Of a stretch of 64,000 nucleotides of DNA, positions 25,501 through 35,548 are shown one piece after another. Source of the DNA: Diadema setosum (Eukaryota; Echinodermata; Echinoidea; Diadematoida; Diadematidae); assembly GCF_964275005.1 (NCBI RefSeq), contig NC_092690.1:12776010-12840009 (forward strand), in the 5' to 3' direction. The translations under genes and the position numbers were made by a program. The stretch's first letter is position 1; each line of letters starts with the position of its first letter. The notes beneath the pieces are model-generated. The model did not search any database. It worked only from the letters and a program-made list of their open reading frames with translations, and was not told the origin of the DNA.

Positions 25501-28500
25501 TTTATTTAGAACATGCAAATATGTTGCAACTCTGGTCCTGACATGATTGTGACATGTACACACTTGTATGATATGCATGCACAACTTATTTCTGCAATCA
25601 TTACTGTACTCCGCGATCGCGAATTTAATCAAATGTGCAACAAAAAAAAAGAAAAAATTAGAATACATTCTAGTGGCTATGAAATGTTATATCCTATCAA
25701 TGAAAACAGAGAGATGTTAAACGTATGATAGAAGTTACCTGTAGGACCTACTGTAGTATAGTGTACTGCTTTAAGTTTTTGTTGTTTTTTTTTCTGTGTG
25801 TGTGTGTGTGTTGTTTGTTTGTTTTTTTTCAATACTATAGGACCATGATGTCTACGACGTGTCCTGCATCTGTGATACTGTAAAGTGTACAAGGTGGCCA
25901 GACATGTCCGTGTATTGTAAATGTCAAGCTCGGTGCGGAGGATGAAGCGCTGGGATGCTACATCCACGTTACCTTTCCTTGACTACACTGTTGATGGGCT
26001 AGGCTAGACGGAACGTTTAACAATACCTGGATGTTATCTGCAAACTCTGCTCCCCCACCATCTTCTGCGACAACCTGGTCTCCTGTGGACGTGAATCAAA
26101 TGAAGAGCATTCACAAATAAACTCATCAAGTACTGGGGGGAATTCACTGTGGAGAAATTATCACATTGTACTGACTACTCATCAAATTGGCAACTCTTAA
26201 TTTTACTGTGTAGCCTTTATTCAAGAAAGACTACACTATTGTAGATAGAACTTCAGTTCAGTGTACAATATACATGTACATGTACGTCACTATACTTGTA
26301 GTTGTACCAATTTTGCACTAATCACGCCTCCCCCCAAAAAGCAACAACAAACAAACAAACAAACAAAAAACAAACAAACAAACAAACACACAAAACTGTA
26401 ATTTACCAGGAGGGTTGAGAAATATTAAGTTAAACCTCCTATATTGTGCTGTCCAATTTTTATTTAAAAAAAAAAAAAATCAGCTTGATACTCAGCAGTC
26501 TGGAGGCTTTTGATAATTCTGCAATGTACTGTATGAATAAAATGGTACATGTACACGTTGTATATCATAAAATATATATCAAGGGTTAACATTATAAAAG
26601 ACAAGTTTTCATTCACCCTATGACAGCGCTGCCAACATTGGAAACTAGTTGAGAGTGAGACTCCCATAGGCCAATGCTATAATTTAGGAGTCAAAATGAG
26701 TGAGATCAATAGAAATACATGCAAATGAAATAAAGTTTTAGAGTGAGAAAGGACCAAAATGAGTGAGTCTCACTCTCAATGAGTGAGAGTTGGCAGCCCT
26801 GTATGAGATATACATACATGTACATGTACATGCATGTCTTCAGCAATGAATGATAGCATATTAGCAATAACTATGATGTCAAAACATAATGCACCATAGC
26901 AGAATTATAGTGGTTTCTGGGGGTTATGGGTCAAATGACTGGGCCCTGTTTTATGAAGAGTTATCCTAGATACTGTAATTGAAAAATGATTTCAATGGTA
27001 ATTCTACTATGGCACCCTGTGTGGTATTAAAGGAAATTTATAATCGGTTTATCTTTTGATAAAATGGGGCCCTGGACTACCAAAATTTTCTGAGTTCTTT
27101 CATGTGTACAGCACAAAGCAAGGCCAGGTACAATGTACATACTACACTATAACAGGGCTGCCAACTCTCACGCATTGAGCGTGAGACTCACACATTTTGG
27201 TCCTTTCTCACGCTAAAACTTTATTTCATTTGCATGCATTTCTATTGATCTCACTCATTTGACTCCTAAATTATAGCATTGGCCTAGTATGGGAGTCTCA
27301 CTCTCAACTAGTTTCCAGTGTTGGCAGCCCTGCTATAAAAAGTATGGGTACTGTAGTTTAGAAAGGGCCCTCAATAAATCACACAGCGAAAGTGAATTCC
27401 ATTGTGCAGGCTCTGCAATGAAGAGTACACAGTTCGCAGAATCTTCCTGAATACTCAAAAATACACACAAACATATACAAACAAACACAACAGACAAGCC
27501 ACACAGATTGGCAAGATGGCTTTAATAAATTTATTTGCATCAAAATCATGATTATTCCTGTATCAATTTGGTATGATTTGTGACCGTGCATCACAGTATG
27601 TACATGTAACCACCAAAAAGTCACCAGACATGGGTTTCATAGAGCAGACTCTATTAAAACTTTAAAATGATATAACTCTTGAAATACAAAAGGACTTCCT
27701 TGACCTATATATCTAACTAATGGAACCAGAGTACATGTACACACTCTGAAAAGTTTTGGCTGAGAAAAGAGGCTTTGAAGTTCAGGGTCTATCAGGTATT
27801 CATGTGCTTCATCTCACCATGCTGCGTTCTATGCAATGAATGAGACAAAAAGCAGGATGCTCGGACAAAGCTCTATAGCAACCACAATGAAGGGATTATC
27901 AGGTGAAGCTGCAATTTGGCACACTAAATTTGGCAATTTAGCTACTCAATTCATTACTGATATATGTGTACGAACTTTCCCAGCATGAGCATCATCCTTT
28001 CAAAAGTTATTAGAGTTTAAAGGTGAAGAGCCTGTAAAGGGTTTTAAGAAATGAAAAGGAGTCTCTATTCAAAAGTCATTGTGTACATTGTACATGCGCA
28101 TAATCACACTAAAAATTCTATAAATATGTACAATGAAAGTGTCGGCAAAATTGCAAAACAAACAAACAAACAAACACAATTTCAAATTCATTTTACGGTC
28201 CAAAATTGAAGAATCATGTAGAAGAAGAATTGCTCTTTCAGAATATATCAGCATTAAAAAATTACTACAGTGTATATTATTACTGACTACATTGTAGTTT
28301 GACCCCTTTCAACTATCTTGAGTCCTGGCATAACATTAGGTCAAGCAACTTTTTGTTGGTTTTGTGCTGCACGGTCACATTTTATCCTAATTATTATTCA
28401 TGAGATACAAATTTGGAAGTCAGTGAAACAAATGTTAATAGCTTTTGATACTGACAACCATGATATCAACAACAAATGATTTTTTTTTTTCAAACACATA

Positions 28501-31154
28501 AAAATCTGGGGTTTTTTTTAATAAGACACTTTAAATTTTCAAAGAGCTCACAGATGAAATGTCAGCAAATGTTTGAAATTTATGCCAAGATGATGGTACG
28601 GTCCACTAACATATCAGCCATATCGAGTGCATTACTTGTATATTATAATCTCTATTATCCTGTTATCACATTCATCCTTGTGCAAGCAGGAGCAGTCTCA
28701 TCGAATTTCCATGAATCACCTTGAAGTTTTCTTTTTACTACGTGATCTTGGAATTTGACCTTGCCCTTCCACCTGGACTTCAAGCTCAAACAAGTTACGC
28801 TCAGGACTTGACTTGCACACTGTACAAATGTAATTTGTAAGCCACAGTAATGCAGAAGCACCTACATGCATAAGAGTACAAATAGGCCGACATTTCTTGC
28901 AAAGTGCATACTACTACTAATAGTCAGGAAATTATTGATTCTACCACACATTGGGTTCAAGGGTAGTGCTTGAAGTACACAAGGTCAAGGGTCAAACCTC
29001 AGAAAATTCAATCATGGTTTTTGTTGCAAATGTTTTTACTTTTTCTGTGTTTTTTTTTGTTTTGTTTTTTTTTTTGTTTTTTGTTTTTTTGTGTGAGCCA
29101 GACCAAGAGTGTCGACAAACAGAACTTATCCTTTGTTTCCCAAACAGTACAATACAATGTGAATGCCAAGTTTCATTCACTTACAAGACCAGGGCCCTGT
29201 TTTATGAGTATAAAGTTGATTTGTTGATTGGTTTATGGCTGCCTGTGTGTTAGGGAAATTCAAAATCAATTATAGATATCTGTTGATATAACAGGCCCCT
29301 GGTACATGTAGAGAAACACACATTACACACTAACACCACTCAGACATAAACATGTGCACTCTGTATATGTGTGTACATGTACACACACACTCTAGGGAAA
29401 CATGAAACAACAGTGGGCAGCTCAAACTTTCTTTGATAAAGAGAGAGAGAGAGAGAGAGGGAGCGTGGAGAAGAGCAGACTCAGGTGTTAAAAGGGTGTA
29501 GAAATACAAGTGTATAAAACACTTTAGTCTGCTCTCTTTATAATAAAGAGTATTCATCATACTTTGTAAAGCTCATTTTTTTAAACACTGCAGGGGAAAG
29601 CAATCATAGTCCTCGTGGGGAATATTGTTAAATTTTATCCTTATGGGTAATAATGCGATTTGGGTATTAGAAGCAGGAGTTACAACATTAAACAGCTACA
29701 TTGTATTACTCAAGCACTTGAAATGATCAATTCATTATGACACAACTTACATTTCACATGGTTGAGTGACTTTAGACCTTTGATTTTGATTCATTATAAT
29801 GTATAAGTTTTTCATAATGCATTATAAGGTTTAACCAAATTTCGGGAAAATAAGTCCAGACACCCAGCACAGAAAAGCTCTGGATGGCATTTATACTACA
29901 TTATTTTAGATATTTACAAAATGGGGGAGTAAAAACACTCACTGATGCAGATAAAAAGAAAGAAAGAAACAAGGATCAAACAGAACTACACTTGTAGTCT
30001 ATCAGTTGGAGAAACTCAGACAGTTACATGTATGTGCACATTCAGAGATCAACCTGCACTCTGTCGTATAAATCACAAGTTATTTACTTGTAATTACTAC
30101 ACTTCATTGAACACACACTATATTTAGAAGCCATTCATCCCTAAGAGCGTTTCTCATCGGCGCTTCCATTCAAACATTGTATGTACAATGTAGAATGAAA
30201 AGCAAGGTTTCGGAATACATTTTTACAGTCAATAACTAATCTACACCTAGGCATCACAGGAAGTTTGTTGTCATTGTTGTTGTCTGTAAATTGATGTACC
30301 TGCAATATCTAACAAAGTCTGTCCCAAGAACATATACACACATGTATATTTGTAGACATACACAGCTAGGGCTTGAAATTCATCTCCCTGAAGCACTACA
30401 GAGTAGAATTACATGATGGATCAGGGTCACCAAATGACAGTGACATTGTAACTGTGCATGTTTCAAGGAAGAGGTGAAACGTTCACTACATACCATCTGC
30501 TAAATGGACCGTGACGGCACCTTCTTCTCCAAGTTCCTTTTCTTTGTCTTGTGTTCTGCAAATACACACACAAAGAATATATCCAAAATTAATGAAAAAA
30601 AAAATTATGCTTTATCCCATGCATGTTACATATATGTTTTTGTACCAGCACATTAAAGATGGAGCACATACTCACCTTGCAGTCAAAAACATATGATTTA
30701 GTGCGAGGCAAGTGAAAACCTCCCACACAACTATACTTGTATGAGTTCATCACAGCTGTGGAGGTCTAATATTGCACTAACAGCCACCAGATAAATGACG
30801 GATAAATTAAGTGTCCTGATCGTGTTTCACAGAATGAATGAGAACATCAAATAAAAATTCATATGAAAGACACAATGTAAGTGTATTACATTTCTGGATC
30901 TATCTATTGTTGTTTGTCTAGAATATCAAAAGAAAGACAAACAAAAATTTGCAAATGAAATGCACTAAAAAAAAAAAAAAAAAAAGCACATGTTCCCTTG
31001 TGTTCTTAGGAGGATTCCATGACGTTCCCACTTTGAATTTGCAAGACAGGGTTTTCTAGAAATTCGCCCACCTACGTGTACGTGTACTCAAACACAAGAA
31101 GACTGAAATTGCTCACCGCATTCGCTCATTTCCAAGTAATGACGATTTCGCCAT
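14042..31154 (-). CDS. USF: USF (upstream stimulatory factor) bHLH-leucine zipper gene, complete, 8 coding exons
   Basis: Coding exons are 31154-31117, 30555-30494, 26082-26027, 22109-21981, 18437-18269, 16707-16620, 15672-15519 and 14254-14042. Every junction is GT-AG, every phase matches, and the sum is 909 nt: 302 residues plus TAA. Known of the family: USF homo- or heterodimers bind CACGTG E-boxes in the nucleus and activate transcription. Seen here: an N-terminal Asp/Glu/Gly- and Gln/Thr/Ala-rich half; the USF-specific region from about residue 153 (QFYVMMSPQDVLQG); basic region and helix-loop-helix about 190-245, with class B contact residues His198, Glu202 and Arg206; and a zipper with L265, M272, L279 and L286 at heptad spacing. 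Human USF1 is about 310 residues, so this looks full length. Vertebrates have USF1 and USF2; I cannot assign this protein to one and assume a single pre-duplication copy. Introns total about 16 kb and are full of MITEs. Confidence 0.95.
14743..15184 (+). mobile_element. MITE-5 copy 1 (about 440 bp), in USF intron 7
   Basis: Ends carry GTGATATTGGTCACA and GTGATCCAGGGTCACAT. The interior shares blocks with 16960-17800, 18905-19358 and 27575-28050: CAGTAATGAATAG, TCTGATAATCCCTTTATTGT and GGAGTGTGT. Confidence 0.75.
15519..15672 (-). CDS. USF: USF coding exon 7 (basic region, helix 1, loop)
   Basis: A 154-nt exon in phase 2-0. It encodes KIDSARTVRDERRR, then the basic region ATHNEVERRRRDKINN, helix 1 (WIVKLSKIIPDC) and part of the loop (NTDHSKQGQ). 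His198, Glu202 and Arg206 are the E-box contact residues of class B bHLH proteins. Identity to vertebrate USF is close to complete across the basic region. The acceptor is GCACTGTCAG and the donor GTATGT. Confidence 0.98.
15921..16061. mobile_element. Short MITE-6-related element, in USF intron 6
   Basis: TTAA occurs at both outer ends, with imperfect inverted ends (AAAGGGGAATGAGACCCAA / TTGGGCTTTCATTCTTCTTT). The interior matches the MITE-6 right arm (TTGAACGGACT, CTGATATTTCTGCATTCACT). An internally deleted copy. Confidence 0.6.
16118..16508. mobile_element. MITE-2 copy 2, degenerate, in USF intron 6
   Basis: Starts TTAAAGGGATTGTA. The inner parts match the family (GATGAAAATTGGCTTTGAAATGGCTGAGAC; TTTTTATTAGGATTGC). 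The right end is worn. The oldest-looking copy here. Confidence 0.65.
16505..16600. mobile_element. MITE-7 copy 1 (about 95 bp)
   Basis: GACTAGTCCCGAGTATACTTGGG ... CTATGGGAAATGCATG ... GCAAAATCAGTCCGTCCTCAATGG matches copies at 18083, 54010 and 57675. It ends about 20 bases from the USF exon 6 donor. Confidence 0.7.
16620..16707 (-). CDS. USF: USF coding exon 6 (USF-specific region)
   Basis: An 88-nt exon in phase 1-2 encoding QFYVMMSPQDVLQG followed by ASQRTIAPRTHQFN. This is the USF-specific region, nearly identical to vertebrate QFFVMMSPQEVLQGG and SQRSIAPRT. Known of the family: it cooperates with the bHLH in activation. The acceptor tract is built from a 12-base tandem repeat (16713-16756). 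The donor GTAAGT lies about 15 bases from the end of a short MITE (16505-16600). Confidence 0.97.
16713..16756 (+). repeat. 12-base tandem repeat at the USF exon 6 acceptor
   Basis: Three full units RCAAAGGTCACA (16713-16748) and a partial fourth. On the gene strand these form TGTGACCTTTG repeats running into TGCAG, so they supply the pyrimidine-rich part of the splice acceptor. Each contains a nuclear-receptor half-site AGGTCA, spaced 12 bases start to start. Confidence 0.85.
16960..17181 (+). mobile_element. MITE-5 copy 2, left part, in USF intron 5
   Basis: Matches the 18905-19358 copy up to GGTAGGA, where a MITE-2 is inserted. Contains CAGTAATGAATAGAATGT and the CTGTCC...ATGG block of the family. 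Confidence 0.7.
17186..17568. mobile_element. MITE-2 copy 3, inserted in MITE-5
   Basis: AGGGTGTGTACAGTTCTGGT ... ACCAGTACTGTACAGTCCCT between TTAA sequences (17182-17185, 17569-17572). The uninterrupted MITE-5 at about 19123 has ATTAAGC at the same place, with a single TTAA. Confidence 0.9.
17573..17800 (+). mobile_element. MITE-5 copy 2, right part
   Basis: Resumes the family sequence after the MITE-2 (CCTCTTTTCCCAGTGAACAC, GATAGGTTA, TGATGCAAGGTCACATA). Confidence 0.7.
18083..18176. mobile_element. MITE-7 copy 2, in USF intron 5
   Basis: TTAAACCCATTGAGGACGAG at one end and CGTCCATAACGGGTTAA at the other, with GATACTTGG and GCAAAATCAGCC inside. TTAA sits at both tips. Confidence 0.75.
18269..18437 (-). 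CDS. USF: USF coding exon 5 (activation region)
   Basis: A 169-nt exon in phase 0-1, starting IVQGPFSNGE. It includes ETRFTYFPAA, equivalent to the ETHYTYFP block of USF1, and ends in an Ala/Gly/Thr-rich stretch. The acceptor is CAACCTCAG and the donor GTATGTG. The low-complexity tail is the part most likely to vary between species. An 18-bp patch of nuclear-receptor-like AGGTCA half-sites (AGGTTGAAGGTCAAGGGTCA in intron sequence) lies immediately 5' of the exon. Confidence 0.95.
18905..19358 (+). mobile_element. MITE-5 copy 3, uninterrupted, in USF intron 4
   Basis: Full-length family member ending TGATGTAAGGTCACATA. Serves as the empty-site comparison for the insertion at 17182. Confidence 0.75.
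19466..19507 (+). repeat. (CA)n microsatellite
   Basis: About 20 CA units with one CCC interruption, in USF intron 4. Confidence 0.97.
19875..20080. mobile_element. MITE-3 copy 2, in USF intron 4
   Basis: TACTGAAAAAGTGGAAATTT and AAAATATCCACGTTTACAGTA ends; interior ACAACCAGAAACTAGC is shared with 34590-34800. Confidence 0.8.
20721..20925 (+). repeat. Imperfect (GT)n tract, in USF intron 4
   Basis: Long interrupted GT-rich region with a pure run at about 20865-20890. Reading frames here (Thr-His or Cys-Val repeats) are artefacts. Confidence 0.95.
21194..21282 (+). repeat. T-runs and G-runs
   Basis: T-run then G-run (21194-21222), followed by T-run and an eighteen-base G-run (21265-21282). 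Low complexity, prone to sequencing error. Confidence 0.95.
21981..22109 (-). CDS. USF: USF coding exon 4
   Basis: Exactly 43 codons in phase 0-0, starting YQFRTDSNGQ and ending QGQQALTQ. It contains QVTYRVVQV, which matches the conserved QVMYRVIQV block of vertebrate USF1. The acceptor has a strong pyrimidine tract ending CAATAG; the donor is GTGAGA. This is part of the activation region. A CACGTG sits in the upstream intron at 22149-22154, 40 bases from the exon. Confidence 0.95.
22496..22888. mobile_element. MITE-2 copy 4, in USF intron 3
   Basis: TTTAAAGGGTGTGTACAGTT start and CAGTACTGTGCAGTCCCTTT end. Very close in sequence to copy 3 (17186-17568), including CATGTCGCCTTTTATTAT. Confidence 0.88.
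23320..24285. repeat. About 1 kb dispersed repeat with GACCTTTGACC blocks and (GGAC)n, in USF intron 3
   Basis: Left part has GGTATGCCTCCGCCATAATGC; right part has GGACGGACGGACGGAAGGACGG, then CATAATGCCTCCGGCGACAC. Between are at least four blocks of TGACCTTTGA(C/A) or TGACCTTGACC. I recognise the style as a common dispersed repeat of marine invertebrates but cannot name it. Single copy in this window. Confidence 0.6.
24332..24354 (+). repeat. A-run
   Basis: About 23 A directly after the dispersed repeat; possibly its tail. Confidence 0.9.
24570..24805. mobile_element. MITE-3-related element, in USF intron 3
   Basis: TACTGTAAAACCAGAAATGT and CGGGTTTTACAGTA ends with TA at the tips. Interior differs from the main MITE-3 group. 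Confidence 0.6.
26027..26082 (-). CDS. USF: USF coding exon 3
   Basis: A 56-nt exon: two bases completing Gly34, then DQVVAEDGGGAEFADNIQ, ending in phase 0 before a GTATTG donor. The acceptor is GTCCACAG. The Gly/Asp/Glu-rich segment leads directly into the conserved YQFRT block of exon 4, as in other USF proteins. Intron 3 (22110-26026) holds a MITE-2 copy, a 1 kb dispersed repeat and a MITE-3 relative. Confidence 0.88.
26340..26391 (+). repeat. (CAAA)n tract
   Basis: Interrupted AAAC repeats in USF intron 2. Confidence 0.9.
26624..26801 (+). mobile_element. MITE-8 copy 1 (178 bp), in USF intron 2
   Basis: Inverted ends CAGCGCTGCCAAC and GTTGGCAGCCCTG, with GAGTGAGTCTCACTCTC inside. The copy at 27153 is the reverse complement with few changes. 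Confidence 0.85.
26940..27074. mobile_element. MITE-4 copy 2, between the two MITE-8 copies
   Basis: TGGGCCCTGTTTTATGAAGA and TTTTGATAAAATGGGGCCCTG ends, with CACCCTGTGTGG inside. Confidence 0.8.
27153..27332 (-). mobile_element. MITE-8 copy 2, inverted
   Basis: CAGGGCTGCCAACTCTCACG ... GTGTTGGCAGCCCTG. About 180 bp, in opposite orientation to copy 1. Confidence 0.85.
27575..28050 (-). mobile_element. MITE-5 copy 4, reverse orientation, in USF intron 2
   Basis: Reverse complement of the family: GTGACCGTGCATCACA at the left, CAATGAAGGGATTATCAG and ATTCATTACTGA inside, and GGTGAAGAGCCTGTAAAGGG at the right. Confidence 0.7.
29189..29302. mobile_element. MITE-4 copy 3, in USF intron 2
   Basis: CCAGGGCCCTGTTTTATGAG and TATAACAGGCCCCTGG ends, with GGCTGCCTGTGTG inside. 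Confidence 0.78.
30494..30555 (-). CDS. USF: USF coding exon 2
   Basis: A 62-nt exon: one base completing Arg13, twenty codons reading TQDKEKELGEEGAVTVHLAD, and one base of Gly34. The acceptor is TTTGCAG and the donor GTATGT. The EEGAV core resembles the acidic N-terminal segment of vertebrate USF1 (EEGTV). The open frame and matching phases on both sides support it. Intron 2 (26083-30493) carries MITE-4, MITE-5 and MITE-8 copies. Confidence 0.85.
31117..31154 (-). CDS. USF: USF coding exon 1 (start codon)
   Basis: Encodes MAKSSLLGNERM plus two bases of Arg13, then a GTGAGC donor. The start context is good: A at -3 and G at +4. Phase 2 here matches exon 2, which supplies one base. Another in-frame ATG lies 78 bases upstream with no stop between; its context is weak (T at -3), so I prefer the downstream one. 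The N-terminus is poorly conserved in USF, so this exon rests on phase, start context and donor rather than homology. Intron 1 (30556-31116) holds only an A-tract near 30968. Confidence 0.72.
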
Positions 31155-31420
31155 CTTTCCCCTACAGCTCCCAACCACAAAGGGGGCAAAATGCACTCCT
31201 CCAGATATGAATATCAAATTTCCCCCCTTGCTCATCAAAGAGGCGTTACTACGCGCTCAATAGGTTGCTCCACTTCAACGAGAGTGGCATGGCGATAAAT
31301 GAGGGGTGAAAAAAAAAGAAGAGAGCATCATACTACAAACTCACGCATGGTACTTTGCAAGTGGATGCGTACCCGAGCATTTCTTAAGCCCAGGATGGGG
31401 ATGGGGGGGGGGGGGGGGGG
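31155..31420 (-). promoter_or_regulatory. Putative USF promoter and 5' UTR region
   Basis: Placed by position only, directly upstream of the USF start codon. It is less AT-rich than its surroundings and ends at a G-run (31400-31425). I see no clear TATA box or initiator. A non-coding first exon further upstream is possible. Confidence 0.35.
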
Positions 31421-31436
31421 GCGGGGGGATGGGGTG
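31401..31436 (+). repeat. G-run upstream of USF
   Basis: About 20 consecutive G, then a GC-rich tail. Low complexity; it could form a G-quadruplex. Confidence 0.9.
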
Positions 31437-34400
31437 GAGGGATGCAAGTTGAAAATGGCTCGGAAACTTTAGGCATTGTCATGTGACCTGACCGAGAAGG
31501 GGACGGACGTGTGGCTGAATGAGGCGGGGGATTGATGAATGAATGGAAGCAAGGTAGCACCTAGAGGGGAGACTCGACCCCGAAGATCATGCCCCCCTCT
31601 TGTGGAAAGTGTCCCTCGCTTCACACATGAATCTTGCGCAATTTTCCTACAATGCAACTTGTACTACATTGCTTTCAAAACTGTGGGATGAAAGATCGAG
31701 AGCAGTCCTTGAGGATGATTCTATAGGCAAGGCAGGTCATGCTACAAGCTACAACTTTGCTTTAAAAAAAAAATATGTATTTTAAATCAAACTTGCAACA
31801 CACCATCAATCATGTGTAGGAATGAAACTGGATAGATGAAGAGGAGTTCAGTGAGCTGTTATAAAGTTTGTCTAGATAGTGTATGCAAGACTTATCCTCT
31901 ACAGTAAATGTGACAATCTCTGACTCCCCCCCCCCCCCCACATATTATCTTTTAATGTACAAAATGTACAATTGTAGTACTGAAGTCTTAAAAAAAAAAT
32001 GACGCTCCTAGCCTCTGCAAAGCCCTCCCCCGCCCCCTCCAAAAAAAAATAACAAAAATTAAAAGAAATAAAAATTATAAATGCATACTATAAAAACATT
32101 CTGAAGGCAACAAAAAATATTGTGGTTGGTTTATAAAGGCAATAATAATACTAATAGAAATTAAAAGAAAAAAGATATGCACACTATAAAAACATTCTGA
32201 AGGCAACAAAAAATATGGTGGTTGGTAAATATCTTTAAAAGGCATGCTAGATGTATTTTTTTCCTTTTTAATAATTAAAGAAAAAAATAAAGTTGACAGA
32301 ACTCTTAAATATGTAAGGCTTGAATCTCATGAAAAGTGTTGCAAAATGACCTCACCAAGAAATCATGCTTCCTACAACAAGAATTAATTTGTACTAGAAT
32401 AAGTGCATTTCTCATGGTCAACCTATTTCGTCTACTCTCCCTCTCCCGTTTCCTTCCCAACGCCCAACAAAGTGACCAAGAGGGGGAAGGTGAGTGGCTA
32501 CTCCAACAGCAAAGGGTCTTTATATTATAACAGTTTATAAATGTTGTATTGTGTACATCGTGCAATCCAGTGCATACTACAGTTATATATAATCTACATG
32601 TATAATATTCTGGATTATTTTGATGAAAAAATTTTGCCTCAAAATGTGAACATTTGGTGGTTGGAATTCCATGCTGCTGATTTTTTATTTTTTTTTAAAG
32701 GTCATTTGGAGGTTTGTTGTGAGGCATGTGGAAAAAAGTCATACAGTATGAGCATGAGAATGACCCCTGAGGTGTGAGTTTCACACCTAATGGTGTTGGA
32801 ATGCACCAAGTGATGGAACCATCTACAAAAGTTACCTCACTTTTCAATAGAAACCTTTATGCACTTGAGTAGTATTGCCTGCAATTTGACACACTACAAT
32901 GTACAGTTTGGGTTGTTGTTGTTGTTGTTTGGGGTTTTTTTAAGGACAATAAATCTCAATGACTTCAAACCTGTAATTCCACATTCCTCAACAATATGCA
33001 AGTACAAATACATGTTGATTTCCAGTAGTGCATGCATCTTTTCTCTACTAAAAACAAACAAACAAACAAAGCTGTACTTCAAGCTGATTTACATGTAGTT
33101 ACAATTGTTACCTGTGGTATACACCCTCAAAAGGCAAAAAGGCCATTTTGAATTGCTTCACAGAGGAAACCATTATCCTCTGATATTTATTTTCTTCAAA
33201 CAATGAAACAATACTCACAATTTTTTTTGGTTTTTTTTTTAGCCTCACAAATTAAAATTTTCTTGACCTGCATCTTGTATCAGTTTCAATTGATAGTTTG
33301 ACATGCATGGAAAACTTCTGTGGCATCTTCTCTTTTTTTAAGCAATAATTAGGATAATAGTTAACATCTTGTGTGTGTTTTGTCTGTCTGAAGGACACCC
33401 TTTGCACGCCGGGACAAAAACTGGGAGGACAGTGGGGTCACGTTGCCGGAGTCATGGGGGTGCGCGTCACCCCTCGAGACCCAGCCCACATGACTTGACA
33501 TGATTCGCTGGGGGTAGCAGACAATAATCGGGGCATCCTGTCATTTCTCCACAAATGATCACCGGCAAAGATTTTTTTTCCTCTCTCTCTCTCTCTACTC
33601 TGCGTGCCTCCTGCCCTTTTTCTTCAGTTGCTTTCTCCTTTGTGAGGTCAAAACTTGTCACAACTTAATACTCTGAATTTTTACTTTTAGCATGACATGC
33701 AAATAAAATGCAATTTACTCCCACAGTAACAACAAAATTGCAGTTATGCTGTTTGTTTGTTTGTTTGGTTTTTTTTTATTCTTCTCCTGGTCACACAAGA
33801 GGTCTTCTTGTGGAGCATGAAGCATACTGTGTGTTCATGTGTAGTTCAAAAATCATGCAAAAATTCAAGAGTGTGCACGTCTCAAACCAGTAGCAAACTT
33901 GACTCATATGTAATACGTCATAATTTAGTTGAATACAATAAGAAGTTGTACAGCATTCACAAAATGAATAGGACAGGCATGAATATGTCCTGGTTTAAGA
34001 ATTTTTTTTTTTTTAATCAATTTTTATTCAATTTCAGGAATACAGGCCCTACATGGGAGGGAACATATGAATTCAATCAACACAGACAAGCAAACCATTT
34101 ACATTAATGCCTGAATGTGAATCAGTCATCTACAGTTGTAGTATACATTGTACAAGTAGTATGTACAACGTATGTAGTACTTTCGCATCCTATGGGCCCC
34201 CGAAAATAGCCATACTATATGTACGTATGACTACAAAGTACAAAATTGTAAGAAGGCATCTCCAGTGGAAAGACAATAAAATGGTAATGGCTCTACTATG
34301 TACTACATGTGCTAACAATAAAATGATTGTTTCATTTCTCAAAATTAAGTGTACATCTGTTGTCTGTACTGTACGTCATTGCTGAACTTTGTATTTTGTG

Positions 34401-34589
34401 TGCTCTTCCCTAGGAATCTGCATTGATCCATCTATAAAGAGCCATCCACAATGTCCCGGTATTGACCTACAATGTTATACAATGTAATGTACAAGTGTAG
34501 CTCTTGAAGCTTCAGTAATCATGCATGAAAGTTTAAGTATGATGTACAAAGTCAATCTGTTGATTCTTGATTTTAGCAGACATATACTT
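31437..34589. other. Intergenic stretch, no gene recognised
   Basis: Contains a direct repeat of about 50 bases (CACTATAAAAACATTCTGAA near 32180; its partner from about 32088), several simple tracts, and a small GC-rich patch at 33390-33500. The open frames do not read like protein. Confidence 0.45.
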
Positions 34590-34800
34590 GTACTGTAAAA
34601 GTGGAAATTTTCGCGGTGTTGAAATTTTCGCGTATTTCACGCAACCAGAACCTAGCGCAAAAAAATCATGCGAATATTTTTGCTTGCCATATGTTCCAGT
34701 AGTTGGTGTCTTCATTCCGCGGAATTAAAAACGCGCAAAACTCTTCTAACCCCGCCGAGCGCGAAAAATTAGTCGCGCGAAAATATCCACTTTTACAGTA
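34590..34800. mobile_element. MITE-3 copy 3, best preserved
   Basis: TACTGTAAAAGTGGAAATTT and AAATATCCACTTTTACAGTA ends with TA tips; several TTTCGCG / CGCGAAA blocks inside. Confidence 0.88.
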
Positions 34801-34997
34801 CCGGTACAATGTATATGTACAATGTATACTATAAACTGTGGGTAGCAAAGAGCCAAACACAACTACATGTAGTGTTCTCAGCACAGCACATTGCTTATAT
34901 ACAGGCCATATATACTTACAAAGAAAAAAAGGAGAAAAAAAACTTGACCACAAATATGAAAGCATTGATAAACCCTTACTTTGATTCCGCACCTAAA

Positions 34998-35384
34998 GGG
35001 TGTGTACAGTTCTGGTCGAGGTGAGGATTTAGCTTTTAACGTTTTGTGAGATATTCAGAAACCACTCTATGAAATGTCAAAGAGCATGCAATTCTAAGGG
35101 GTATCAAAAGTTTATTTGATGAAAATCAGTTTTGAAATGGCTGAGATATCCCAAAACAAGGTGAAACAAAGAGATCCTAATAAAAGGCGTGGCCTGTTGC
35201 CTTTTATTATCATCACTTTTTTGGATATCTCAGCCAACTGAAAACAAATTTTCATCAAATAAACGTTGAATCCTTCTTAAAATTACATCCTCTTTCATAC
35301 AATATATTTCATATCACAAAGAGGTTTCTCATTATCTCACTTAGGAATGTTCAAAACATGAATCCCCACCTCAACCAGTACTAG
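34998..35384. mobile_element. MITE-2 copy 5
   Basis: AGGGTGTGTACAGTTCTGGT start; the right end stops at CAACCAGTACTAG and lacks the last few bases of the family terminus. Confidence 0.85.
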
Positions 35385-35548
35385 GGGAAAGGAAATTGCT
35401 ACTTCAATCGGCCATACAACTGTATCCTTCACAAAAGAGCAGGTCTACTCTGCAAACTGAAAGCAAATGTTGCAAATCACAATCAGTCTGATTCTTTGGC
35501 TTTAACGGAAGTTGAACAGTCACATGACAAGGAGTTTTGTATCGTTAA

